DNA of 64,000 nucleotides from NCBI GenBank assembly GCA_037951105.1, contig JBAMJV010003314.1, positions 62,001 through 126,000 of the forward strand. Reading direction: 5' to 3'. The notes under the pieces are model-generated. The model ran no database searches and was not told the origin of the DNA. It saw only the letters and a list, made by a program, of their open reading frames with translations. Positions 55,877-64,000 of this stretch are shown here, in pieces. This DNA is from Echinarachnius parma (lineage: Eukaryota; Echinodermata; Echinoidea; Clypeasteroida; Echinarachniidae). A program made the position numbers and the translations under genes. Within the stretch, counting starts at the first letter, position 1. Each line of letters opens with the position of its first letter.

Positions 55877-58800
55877 TTAAGCGTTTCCATAGAAGAATAC
55901 CGGCGGTCGTCTCATTCGTTTCGGATAACGAGTCTGACGAGTTTCGTTCTGGATAGTACCGGAACTTTCTGTTTGGAGCTCTTGATTCTCCTGTGGTCTT
56001 GGATTCGGGATGGGCTCCTCTGTCCATTCTTCAGGGGTCGTTCCTTCGTAGGACTTTAGCCTGTCGTAGTGGATTATCCTAGCTTTGGAACGAGGGGCAC
56101 GTTGAATGCGGTATGTCACGTCGGAAAGCTTATCGGTGACTTTGTAGGGTCCTTCCCATCTGTACGATAGTTTGGGACTTATCCCTTTCTTCCGGATCTG
56201 GTTCCGTAGCCAGACGAACTTCCCGGGATCGTAGGCTGTTCCTGCTATTTGCTTGTCGTAGTTTCGTTTCTGTCGTCTGAGGTTCTTTTGACTTTGTTCC
56301 GTCACTCGTGAGTGAATGATATCCATCTTGTTCCTCAGTTCTTCGGCGTAGTCTACTTTTTCTCTTTCATCTGGAGTGTCTATGTAGAGATCTGGTGGTT
56401 GGGCTACTTCTCTCCCGAACATCATCATGTTGGGCGTCTCGTTTGTTGTTTCGTGAACTGAACTTCTGTAAGCTGCTGTTGCGAAAGTTATGTATCTATC
56501 CCAGTCGCGCTGATGTTTGTCTGGTTGTATCATGGTTACAAGCATACTGAGTAGAGTTCTGTTGAATCTTTCGACCATCCCGTCGGATTTAGGGTTGAAG
56601 GGGGTAGTTCGGGTTTTCTTGATGCCTAGAATTTTGCAGATTCCTTGGAGGAGTCGCGATTCGAACTGTCTCCCTTGGTCGCTGTGGATTTCCCTAGGAA
56701 TTCCATATCTGCAGATGAACTCTTCCACTAATATTCGGGAAATAGTGTCGGCAGTTTCATTTGGCATTGGGTAAGCTTCTACGAACTTTGTGTAGTAGTC
56801 TGAGATGACCAGGATGTATTTGTTCCCCTTCTCACTTTCCGGGAGTGGGCCGAGAATATCGAGGGCGATTCGTTCCATTGGACTTCCGCTGAGCCTTTGT
56901 TGAAGAGGTGCTCTTCTCTTATTTCCTGTCGTTTTCCGTCGAGCGCATGCTGAACATTTCCGAATGAAGGCTCTAACATCCTCTTTCATTCCAACCCAGT
57001 AGTACTTCCGTTGAACTGTTTTCAACGTCTTGGTTGTTCCTAAGTGCGCAGCTAATGAACCGGCATGAAGTTCCGTTAGTACATCTGCAACTCGCTGTTT
57101 AGGCAACACCAATCGCCATCGTATGTCTTTGCCGTCTTCAGATTCCCATTTTCTGTAGAGTATTCCTTGTCGAACCTCAAGTTGACCCCAGTGTTCTAAC
57201 AACACTTTGGTTTTGAAGGAGAAGGCGGACGATTCTGTCTTTGAAGGTCTGCATTGGTTTTCCACGGCCTCCAAGATTGGTCGGACGTTGGCATCCTCGA
57301 GTTGTGCTTGCCTGATTTCAACTCTGTTGTTTTCTTGTGACATCTGGATGACACGAGTTTGACTTGTGAGCGTTTCCTTTCTCTCACCCTCAGATTGTCT
57401 TCCACATTGTTGGCATGGTTTGCGAGATAGAGCATCCGCGTTGGCATGGCTTCTGCCTGCTCGATGAATTATCTCTAAGTCGTATCCTGAAACGACTTCT
57501 AGCCAGCGAGCTAACTGACCTTCGGGTTGCTTGAAGTTTGTTAACCAGCGTAATGCACCATGATCAGTTCTTACTCTAACATGTCTTCCGTAGAGATACT
57601 GCTTAAAGTGCTTGAGGTACGTGACGACAGCGAGAAGTTCTCGGCGAGTGACGCAGTAATTACGTTCTGCCTTACTTAAGACTTTGCTGCCATACGCTAT
57701 CACGCGTTCCTGTCCATCCTGGACTTGAGAGAGCACTCCTCCTATACCGTCTCTACTGGCGTCTGTGTCAAGTATGTATTCGTCGTTAGGGTTTGGGTAA
57801 GCCAAGATTGGGGCAGTTGTCAATCGCTGCTTTAATTCTTCAAATGCTGATTGGCAGGCAGGACTCCATACGAACTGTCTACCTTTATCTGTTAGCTGAT
57901 GAAGTGGCTTGGCAATAGTTGCAAATCCTTGGACGAAACGTCTGTAGTAGGATGCAAGACCTAGAAAGCTTCTTACTTCTGTAACGTTGGTAGGTACTGG
58001 CCATGACTCGATTGTTTCTGTCTTCTCTGGTTGGGTTGAAATTCCTGAACTTGAGACTTCATGTCCGAGATAGGACACTTTAGTTTTGAAGAGGTCGCAT
58101 TTCTTTGGCTTGAGCTTCAGGTTGGCTTGTCTGAGTCTGTGAAACACTTGTCGTAATCTTGTCAATTCTTCTGGAATCGATTTTCCAAAAATGATCAAGT
58201 CGTCGAGGTAGACAAGTAGAGTTTCCCAGTGCAAACCTGTTAGCACTTTGTCCATCAGTCGCTCGAAGGTTGCAGGGGCGTTGCATAAGCCGAATGGCAT
58301 TACGTTCCACGCATATAGTCCTCCGTCAGCTAGAAATGCAGATTTTGCTTTGGCGTCTTCATCCAAGCCTACTTGCCAGTAGCCGCTTGCAAGGTCCAGG
58401 GTAGAAAACCACTTGGCACCAGACAAGGCGTCTAGTGTATCATCGATGCGAGGAAGGGGGTAGGCATCTTTGATTGTGGCGGCGTTGATTTGTCTGTAGT
58501 CAACGCAAAAGCGCTGAGTGCCGTCTTTCTTGCGAACCAGAACGACATTTGCTGCCCAAGGACTATCAGTAGGCTCAATTAGATCCTTTTCTAGGAGTTC
58601 TTGAACTTGTTCCTTGATTTCTCCTCTTTGTCCTATGGGATGCCTTCTTGGTCGTTGTCGAATAGGTGGTTGAGGTCCAGTGTTGATATGGTGCTTAACT
58701 AGATTGGTTTTTCCTAGATCGTCGCTTCCTTTCGAGAAGATGTCTTGGAATTCTGCAAGTAGTTCGACTATATCTTGATGGTATTGGTTTGGTACCTCTT

Positions 58801-59656
58801 GTTTGCTTCTTGAGAACAGATCTTGTAGATGTTCTGGTACACCTTTGAAGTTCTCCTTTGTGTATCGTGGACTTGCTTCAATTTCTTCTTCATCAATAAT
58901 CGTGAGGGTACCTAGACGAGTATTCTTCTGAATTACTTTGTTTGATGAGGAAGGATTGAATACCCTTATTGAAACTGTGTCTTCTTCTGTGTTAATCAGG
59001 GTTCTTGCCACGATGATTCCTTTCTTTGCTAGTTGTTCGAGATCATTTCCTGCTTCTAACAGACCAAGTTGATTTGGTTTTAGATGGAAGGCGGTTGTAC
59101 CCATGATGATTGCTTCATGTCCTGCAGGAATTGTAGTAGTTTCAGCTGCTTGGATGCGACAGAATAGGGATTCTCCGTCTTCCTTCTGGCAGTTTACTGT
59201 TCCCCACTTCGTACTTAGCTGAAAACTGCTTAGATCTATCTTAGCACCCATTTTTGTTAGATTATCTAAGCCTAGAATTCCGTCGTTGCTTATATCTGCA
59301 ACAAGTAGTTTCGTGAATCCTTTAGTTGGACCAATTGTTAATTCAAACGATGCAACTCCATCTATTGGTAGGGAGGATCCGTCAGCTAGTTTAGCTGTTT
59401 TGAATTGTCTTTGAAGTGAAGGTCTCTCATTCTCTGGTAGACATGTGTACAATTTCCTGGACACATATGAATCTGTAGCTCCTGTATCAACTAAGAACTT
59501 ATATTTTTTTCCATGAATGAATACTGGTACAAATAGACCATCTAAGTTTGCATCAATACTTGGAATGTGAGTTGTTTGACCAGGTCTGTTAGATTGTTGG
59601 GCCGTATGATCTATTGTGCGTGGTTTGGCCGCGCCATGGCCCCGTGGGGCGGCCAC
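55877..59656 (-). CDS. pol: Gypsy Pol polyprotein (protease, RT, RNase H, integrase)
   Basis: An uninterrupted 1,259-codon frame. Domains in order: aspartic protease with LVDTGATDSY (Asp-Thr-Gly at 57-59); reverse transcriptase with the YLDD catalytic motif near residue 482; RNase H with DASRDGIGG near 631 and RTDHGALRW; integrase zinc-binding HHCC (HAGSLAAHLG and CSAC) near 860-900; the DDE catalytic core with Asp in IALDILG (about 930), Asp in HSDQG (about 988) and Glu in GMVERF (about 1027); and a C-terminal GPY/F-type module (RWEGPYKV near 1166). No chromodomain. All catalytic residues are present, so the enzyme could still work. It overlaps gag by 46 nt in the -1 frame, so expression probably uses ribosomal frameshifting; I did not find a textbook slippery heptamer. 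Confidence 0.95.
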   Translation of the reverse strand: MAAPRGHGAAKPRTIDHTAQQSNRPGQTTHIPSIDANLDGLFVPVFIHGKKYKFLVDTGATDSYVSRKLYTCLPENERPSLQRQFKTAKLADGSSLPIDGVASFELTIGPTKGFTKLLVADISNDGILGLDNLTKMGAKIDLSSFQLSTKWGTVNCQKEDGESLFCRIQAAETTTIPAGHEAIIMGTTAFHLKPNQLGLLEAGNDLEQLAKKGIIVARTLINTEEDTVSIRVFNPSSSNKVIQKNTRLGTLTIIDEEEIEASPRYTKENFKGVPEHLQDLFSRSKQEVPNQYHQDIVELLAEFQDIFSKGSDDLGKTNLVKHHINTGPQPPIRQRPRRHPIGQRGEIKEQVQELLEKDLIEPTDSPWAANVVLVRKKDGTQRFCVDYRQINAATIKDAYPLPRIDDTLDALSGAKWFSTLDLASGYWQVGLDEDAKAKSAFLADGGLYAWNVMPFGLCNAPATFERLMDKVLTGLHWETLLVYLDDLIIFGKSIPEELTRLRQVFHRLRQANLKLKPKKCDLFKTKVSYLGHEVSSSGISTQPEKTETIESWPVPTNVTEVRSFLGLASYYRRFVQGFATIAKPLHQLTDKGRQFVWSPACQSAFEELKQRLTTAPILAYPNPNDEYILDTDASRDGIGGVLSQVQDGQERVIAYGSKVLSKAERNYCVTRRELLAVVTYLKHFKQYLYGRHVRVRTDHGALRWLTNFKQPEGQLARWLEVVSGYDLEIIHRAGRSHANADALSRKPCQQCGRQSEGERKETLTSQTRVIQMSQENNRVEIRQAQLEDANVRPILEAVENQCRPSKTESSAFSFKTKVLLEHWGQLEVRQGILYRKWESEDGKDIRWRLVLPKQRVADVLTELHAGSLAAHLGTTKTLKTVQRKYYWVGMKEDVRAFIRKCSACARRKTTGNKRRAPLQQRLSGSPMERIALDILGPLPESEKGNKYILVISDYYTKFVEAYPMPNETADTISRILVEEFICRYGIPREIHSDQGRQFESRLLQGICKILGIKKTRTTPFNPKSDGMVERFNRTLLSMLVTMIQPDKHQRDWDRYITFATAAYRSSVHETTNETPNMMMFGREVAQPPDLYIDTPDEREKVDYAEELRNKMDIIHSRVTEQSQKNLRRQKRNYDKQIAGTAYDPGKFVWLRNQIRKKGISPKLSYRWEGPYKVTDKLSDVTYRIQRAPRSKARIIHYDRLKSYEGTTPEEWTEEPIPNPRPQENQELQTESSGTIQNETRQTRYPKRMRRPPVFFYGNA

Positions 59657-60789
59657 TGGTCGTTTAACTGACTCTGATGTCTCCTATTTGGAGATGAACG
59701 AGGGTACTCGCCTTGTGTAGCCATTGGTGGTCTTGAGTCTGCGATTCTTTGACGACAATCTCTCTTCAGGTGCCCGTTTCTATTGCAGTAGAAGCACTTC
59801 ATGTCATTACTTGATGACGATGGCTGTCTTGCAAAGTTTTGATTGTTTGATGTCGGGCGGTTCTGAGTAGGAAGTGTTAGTTTTTCTTCGATTCTTCTCA
59901 TGGCTTTATTGACAGCCTTTTCAACTAGTTTGTCGATTGGGTCTTCAGTTTCTTCGAGTCTTGGTTGGTTTGATGATGGTTCATCTGAAGCGAGGACTCG
60001 GTTCTGAGTATTTCTTCTCCAGCCATTTCTGTGTTGTTCAGTCTGCAAGAAAGCCTCAGTTGTTATTGCTGCTTGAATCATGTCATCAAGTGTGTTGGCT
60101 TTAGCATGGAATATACCAGTTCGTATTTCTTGATTGATGATTGCATCAGCGAAATGGATCTTCGCAAGTCGGTCGACACCATTGGTGTCGAAATCAGGAT
60201 AAGCCTTGCATGTTAATTCTCGGATGTTTCTTCCAAGTTCTTGTAGAGATTCGTTGGGGCGTCGTTTCCGGTGTCTGAGCTCAAGTAGATAACTCTCTGC
60301 TTGCTTGGCGGACGAGAATCTTGTGGAGAGCTTTCTTTGTATTTCTTCATAGCTCCAACTTGCGTTTCTTTGTTCTTCAAGAAGTCGAAGGGCTTGTCCT
60401 CTGAGACTAGCTGCCAGGAATTTCGCTGCTTCCTTGTCTGACCATGAGTTTAGGTCTTGGCATGATTTGAAGTGAGCGACATATTCTTTCCAGTCGGATG
60501 TGCCATCATATTTGTCTGGCATAATTGTTGGACGATTGATCGAAGACCTGGACGTGTCTTGGTAGGGACGCTTTTCAGCGTAATTCTTCTTTGTTTCTTC
60601 ACTGATGACTTTGGTTTTCTTTGAGTTGTCATGTTGGGTAGTCTTGACGTCTTCTTTTTCTTCTTCATATTTCGTTGACTTTGGTGTACTTGATATCTTG
60701 TTGACGTGTTGGTTCTTTTCCTTGTATTTCTGTTGTGGAATAACTTCGTTGGTTTCTTCTTCTTCCCCGTAAGTCATTGCACTTGGCAA
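59611..60789 (-). CDS. gag: Gypsy Gag
   Basis: A 392-codon frame. Residues 1-90 are Lys/Glu-rich and disordered-looking. The middle has a capsid-like block (WKEYVAHFKSCQDLNSW, AAKFLAASLRGQALRLLEEQ, LLELRHRKRRPNESLQELGR), typical of retrotransposon gag. Near the C-terminus is one zinc knuckle CFYCNRNGHLKRDC (CCHC). Gag forms the particle and binds element RNA. Short open stretches in other frames upstream (60790-61060) include ATGCAAGAAACTGACGAATC and an Arg/Lys-rich run, so the true N-terminus may have been lost through a frameshift. Confidence 0.9.
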   Translation of the reverse strand: MPSAMTYGEEEETNEVIPQQKYKEKNQHVNKISSTPKSTKYEEEKEDVKTTQHDNSKKTKVISEETKKNYAEKRPYQDTSRSSINRPTIMPDKYDGTSDWKEYVAHFKSCQDLNSWSDKEAAKFLAASLRGQALRLLEEQRNASWSYEEIQRKLSTRFSSAKQAESYLLELRHRKRRPNESLQELGRNIRELTCKAYPDFDTNGVDRLAKIHFADAIINQEIRTGIFHAKANTLDDMIQAAITTEAFLQTEQHRNGWRRNTQNRVLASDEPSSNQPRLEETEDPIDKLVEKAVNKAMRRIEEKLTLPTQNRPTSNNQNFARQPSSSSNDMKCFYCNRNGHLKRDCRQRIADSRPPMATQGEYPRSSPNRRHQSQLNDQWPPHGAMARPNHAQ

Positions 60790-61100
60790 GAATGGTGTGT
60801 TATCTTCTTTCTTCTCTTTGAAGTTAAGGATGACTCGCTGTCAGCGCTTGAAAGTTGATCTTCTGTCGTAGTTGTTGAACCTGCACGACGTCTTCTTGTT
60901 TTCTTCGTTTTCTTCATCATTTGTTCCATCATTTGAGTTAATTGAGTGAGATGCGAGTTTGTAGGCGTTGTGTTTTGCTTTGCCTTTTCTGTCTGGCTTG
61001 ATGGGATGCCAGAGTGTCTTCTGATGAAGAGCTACTTGATTCGTCAGTTTCTTGCATATTTGCTTGAGTCTTGGGCGATCTAATCCCGCTTATCTCATCC

Positions 61101-61121
61101 ATCCCACTACTTCTGACACCA
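61101..61121 (-). other. primer binding site, tRNA-Leu type
   Basis: On the element strand the sequence TGGTGTCAGAAG then TAGTGGGAT lies 4 nt inside the 5' LTR. TGGTGTCAGAAGTGGGAT is complementary to the 3' end of animal leucine tRNAs; here three extra bases (TAG or AGT) split the match. It would prime minus-strand DNA synthesis if the insertion is tolerated. Confidence 0.65.
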
Positions 61122-61125
61122 AACG

Positions 61126-61926
61126 TGTACCGGCCGTCTGTCTGTCTATAACTCTCGTCTCAGATTTGTTGCAGGATGTTTATTTTGTATCGTGATGAGA
61201 GGGCGTCGTGACCGTTACCCGACCTTTAAGGTGTTATACTCTAGGATTCGTGAAGGATGTTAAATCAGAGTCCGAGCGGTAAGACTTGGAATCGCTAGAG
61301 CGTTAGGTCGTTATTTATAAATGTGGGCGATGGATTCTTTAACCAAAAATATATGGTTTCAGGGATAGAAAGGGGATTTCAAAGATCTTGTGTGGGGTGA
61401 TTGTTCAGCGTATGCAAATAATGCAAAATCAATAAAACTCTAATTAAACTTATATTAAAGGAACAATAAACGTTTTGAACTTTATTCACATAAGTACAAG
61501 TCAAAATACAAATATCATTTATTCGCCACTGTCTAACTTGTAATAAATCTTAAGCAAGCTATCAGTCTATATAATTAGACTTGCATATTTATCTTATAAA
61601 TTCTCAAGACTCAAGGCCAAGGGTTTTTATGAAGGGAATATTTATTTATATAAAGTAATTCGCATATAAGCGAAGGGCAAGACGCTTTAATACAGCGTAA
61701 TTCATTAATTAATTATCATTGCACCAATGCCATTGTTTTTGTTACCATATATATAGCTAGGGGGTAGGTAAAATGACAGCTAAGACGCTGTAAACCAAAA
61801 AGACGCTTAAGAGCGTAAGACGCTAGATGATAGCGTAAGGCCCGCAGGCTGGCAAGTGACTCGATTATTGAAAAACTACTTGTATTTATACACTCTATGC
61901 GTACGTAGGGGAAATCACGCACTGCA
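61126..61926 (-). repeat. 5' LTR of the Gypsy element, truncated
   Basis: Matches the first 800 bp of the 3' LTR up to CACTGCA and then stops; unrelated sequence (GTGTTGTGCGCGCC) follows. About 1,050 bp of the outer LTR are missing on this side, so no target duplication can be checked. Confidence 0.75.
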
Positions 61927-62397
61927 GTGTTGTGCGCGCCGGAACGGCTGACACGAAATGTTTGTGTTCTCGAATTCGTGTGTTTTACATAAGATGTTTG
62001 CACTTTTAGACTTTTTCAGTTTGATCAATGTTTTGATTGAACTTTTCTGAATCATCAGGACAAATTTTACGTGATGTCACGGGCTGTTTGGTGTGAACCA
62101 ATAACTTTTAGATTTTATGTCTTCTACATTCACTTGACCCTATAACACATGGAGAACTGTCATTTTGCTTGCCTAATGCGCGTACGGATTATAATGGGCC
62201 TTCAAGCGTGTGTCAAACTGCACGAACGAGGAGACCGGAATAACGTAGATTCATGATACGCGCGCCGACAATTGTATTGACGCGACGTTACGCGTACTGG
62301 GGTGCGCGTCGCACGTCGGCGTGCGATTCGAATTGATGACTGACAATTACAAACTCACGCCTAACCTAACCAGGACCAGGCGCCGTGCGTAGCGGCG
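61927..62397. other. junction sequence, no gene seen
   Basis: GC-richer than most of the window, with many CGCG words near 62257-62330. It lies between the truncated LTR and the non-LTR element and may be the 5' untranslated region of the latter. Confidence 0.4.
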
Positions 62398-62796
62398 TTG
62401 ACTACAGTTAGGTCACGCCAAGTTTTACTTTTAGTAAGTTTGTTTTTGGTTCTTGGAAACACCAACGACGCGATGAAGTTCAAGGACTTAATGATGTTGA
62501 TATGTTTGAGTTTGCTTCTGTGCAATGTTGTGTACCATCCGCACAACAACCAGATTCGTAACACTGTGTTTTTGAGAATTGTTCATGACGTGATTGGAAC
62601 CAAATTCTTCCACCATAAATTCGTCGGAAGACGGATTCAATATTATAACAACTCAATATCAACTTTTCGTAGTGAACTTCTACGATGTGGAGACGTTGAG
62701 AGCAAACCTGGGACCTCGACCCAACGATCAACATCGGTGAAAATGGACAAATATCTCAAACCCGTAGATATTCCACCGCATCTTTACATGATGTAA
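62398..62796 (+). CDS. non-LTR retrotransposon N-terminal ORF with 2A-like motif
   Basis: A 132-codon frame with two hydrophobic segments (LLLVSLFLVLG and LMMLICLSLLLCNVV) followed by ELLRCGDVESKPGTST. The latter closely resembles the 2A ribosome-skipping motif (D-V-E-x-N-P-G-P), which is known near the N-terminus of several non-LTR retrotransposons of sea urchins and other invertebrates. Here Asn is replaced by Lys and the final Pro by Thr, so this copy is probably inactive. A signal-like segment plus a 2A is the known arrangement. The frame ends soon after, so the copy is decayed. Confidence 0.65.
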   Translation: MTTVRSRQVLLLVSLFLVLGNTNDAMKFKDLMMLICLSLLLCNVVYHPHNNQIRNTVFLRIVHDVIGTKFFHHKFVGRRIQYYNNSISTFRSELLRCGDVESKPGTSTQRSTSVKMDKYLKPVDIPPHLYMM

Positions 62797-63165
62797 GGAC
62801 ATCATGTACACGCACCAAACTAACTCCTGCTACGTGGGACATCATTAACCACCTGGCCCTGGCATCAACAGCAGACCAGCTCCTCACCGAGGACGCAATG
62901 CACAAGATCTGCTTGGAACCGGTTCTGGATGCTTTCGGCTGTCTACGTGCGACCATGCTGAACTTCTACGATGTGAGACGTTGAGAGCAACCCTGGACCT
63001 GACCCAGCGAACAACATCGGTTCAAAATCTGACCAAATATCCACCGCAACCTTTCACACCTGATCTTACATGATATAAGCATCATGTACACGCACCAAAT
63101 TACCTCTCCCCAACGTGACACCATTACCCACCAAGCATCAACAGCACAACCAGCTCCTCATCAGG
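62661..63165. repeat. tandem duplication of the 2A-containing segment
   Basis: The order GAACTTCTACGATGTGG, GACGTTGAGAGCAA, CATCATGTACACGCACC and CAGCTCCTCA at 62675-62870 recurs at 62960-63160, a spacing of about 285 bp with indels. The second copy keeps a perfect DVESNPGP (62977-63000) but has lost a base just upstream, so it is out of frame with the preceding Leu-Leu-Arg-Cys. Confidence 0.65.
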
Positions 63166-63320
63166 TAAGAGAGGAAGGAGAACATATCACGAAATTCACG
63201 ACAATCTAACCTCGAAACCAGTAATACTAATAGACCATCGGACCCATGAACTTGTACCTAATGTACCTTATGTCTCATTGTCTCATGTCAAATTGTAAAT
63301 TCGATGTGTTTGAATGTGTG

Positions 63321-64000
63321 TGGCTTACAAAGTAACTGAGCCTTGGAATTATGGAAGAATATGTTAAAAAGTTATGATGTTGTTTGTTTGTCTGAAACTA
63401 AATGTAACTCTGTCGATGATAATTTTGTTGTAGGATTTAAACCATTTGTAATGCCAAGAAGAATGTGAAGCAGGTTTGGGCAGCTCATGATTTACAGTGT
63501 TTATTAAGTATCAATAGCTTGTTTTTTCTGAAGTTATAATGTTATTGTTCAAGTATACATGATACTTGTCCAGTGAAGCCCTTTATTGGTGCCATTATCT
63601 TCGCTGGTAACTCATTTCAAGGATCATTTATTATAAGTGCATTCTTCTTGAATATTTATGATTTAAACTTTCAGGCCTCCCTTGATCTCCCTGTGAATCT
63701 GCTGGTGATTTTTAATTCGAGAACAGGTAAATTTGAGTGATTTTAATGTTTTGGATGAAGCAGTTGCTATTGAATGTGGGGTTGAATTGGCTCAGGATGA
63801 TTTGTTCAGTTCAAAATTTGTTCTTGATGATCTTGGTATTTATGACTGACCGGAGTAGTATGGATGGGCATGTGAATTAATAATGGTCCGTGAATTTGAT
63901 TATAAGTACATGATCTTTAAAATTGTTAATGGTAGATTTGGAGAGATGGCGGGTTTGGTGATTACTTACTTGTCAAACTGCTAATGGGGAAAAGTGTCAT
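63321..64000 (+). pseudogene. non-LTR retrotransposon endonuclease, decayed
   Basis: Fragments of an AP-type endonuclease appear in order: SYDVVCLSETKCN (about 63369), VIFNSRTG (63706-63729, corresponding to the GDFNSRTG block with the Asp replaced by Ile), and FKIVNGRFGE (about 63913). Several stops and frameshifts lie between them. It runs off the right edge; reverse transcriptase would follow outside. Together with the 2A-like ORF this indicates an APE-type (CR1/L2-like) element. Confidence 0.7.

Larger units (their letters stand above)
53440..61926 (-). mobile_element. Ty3/Gypsy LTR retrotransposon
   Basis: Complete internal region (55290-61125) between two LTRs, transcribed on the minus strand. 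Order in the element: truncated 5' LTR (61126-61926), tRNA-Leu-type primer site (61101-61121), gag, pol, untranslated stretch, purine tract (55290-55303), 3' LTR (53440-55289). Domain order protease-RT-RNase H-integrase is that of the Gypsy group. It is inserted in the gene D intron just after the SRCR exon. The 5' LTR lacks its outer 1 kb, so its own promoter may be lost. Confidence 0.92.

Noticed and set aside
56517..56774. Plus-strand ORFs within the Gypsy pol gene
   Set aside because: They are antisense shadows of the 1,259-codon Pol frame.

Overview
This looks like a piece of a marine invertebrate genome, most likely an echinoderm. The window is AT-rich and full of transposons. Genes are split into short phase-1 exons with GT-AG borders, and there is no sign of bacterial operons. 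The echinoderm guess is an inference. It rests on tandem CUB/SRCR receptor genes and on a non-LTR element carrying a 2A-like motif, a combination known from sea urchins and some other marine invertebrates.

The host genes form one family of CUB-domain surface proteins. (i) A minus-strand gene starts at 2057 (signal exon, cysteine-free CUB exon, short C-terminal-strand exon) and runs off the left edge. (ii) Gene A, 8275-18512 (+): signal peptide, split CUB, three intact CUB exons, one degraded CUB exon, a membrane-span exon with a frame break, and a long tyrosine-rich tail. (iii) Gene B, 25409-31346 (+): same plan, but the second CUB and the tail carry frame breaks. (iv) Fragment C, 44177-45143 (+): signal exon with a nonsense codon, plus a CUB exon cut off at a tandem-duplication breakpoint. 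(v) Gene D, 47920-53356 (+): signal, split CUB, two CUBs and an SRCR exon. No membrane exon is visible for D; a Ty3/Gypsy element starts 84 bp after the SRCR exon.

The tails of A and B are homologous. Both carry GY(M/L)(V/I)P, Y(T)xVPDP and YGDDG...LQHTY modules, so I read these proteins as signalling receptors whose ectodomains vary by exon loss and duplication. Many copies are damaged, while a 3.8-kb retrotransposon ORF nearby is fully open. The damage is therefore probably real birth-and-death evolution rather than sequencing error.

The rest is mobile DNA and simple repeats: a 13037-14418 piggyBac-like element; many small inverted-repeat elements flanked by TTAA; a 32209-34253 element with arrays of a subterminal motif; a 5.6-kb DNA transposon (37393-43018) with an unrecognised protein; a 530-bp foldback element; a 1.6-kb TTGG array; a 650-bp TAG array inside gene B; an 8.5-kb Gypsy element (53440-61926, minus strand); and a decayed non-LTR retrotransposon (62398-64000). 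Exon borders were called by eye from splice consensus, reading frame and paralogue comparison; no alignment software was run.
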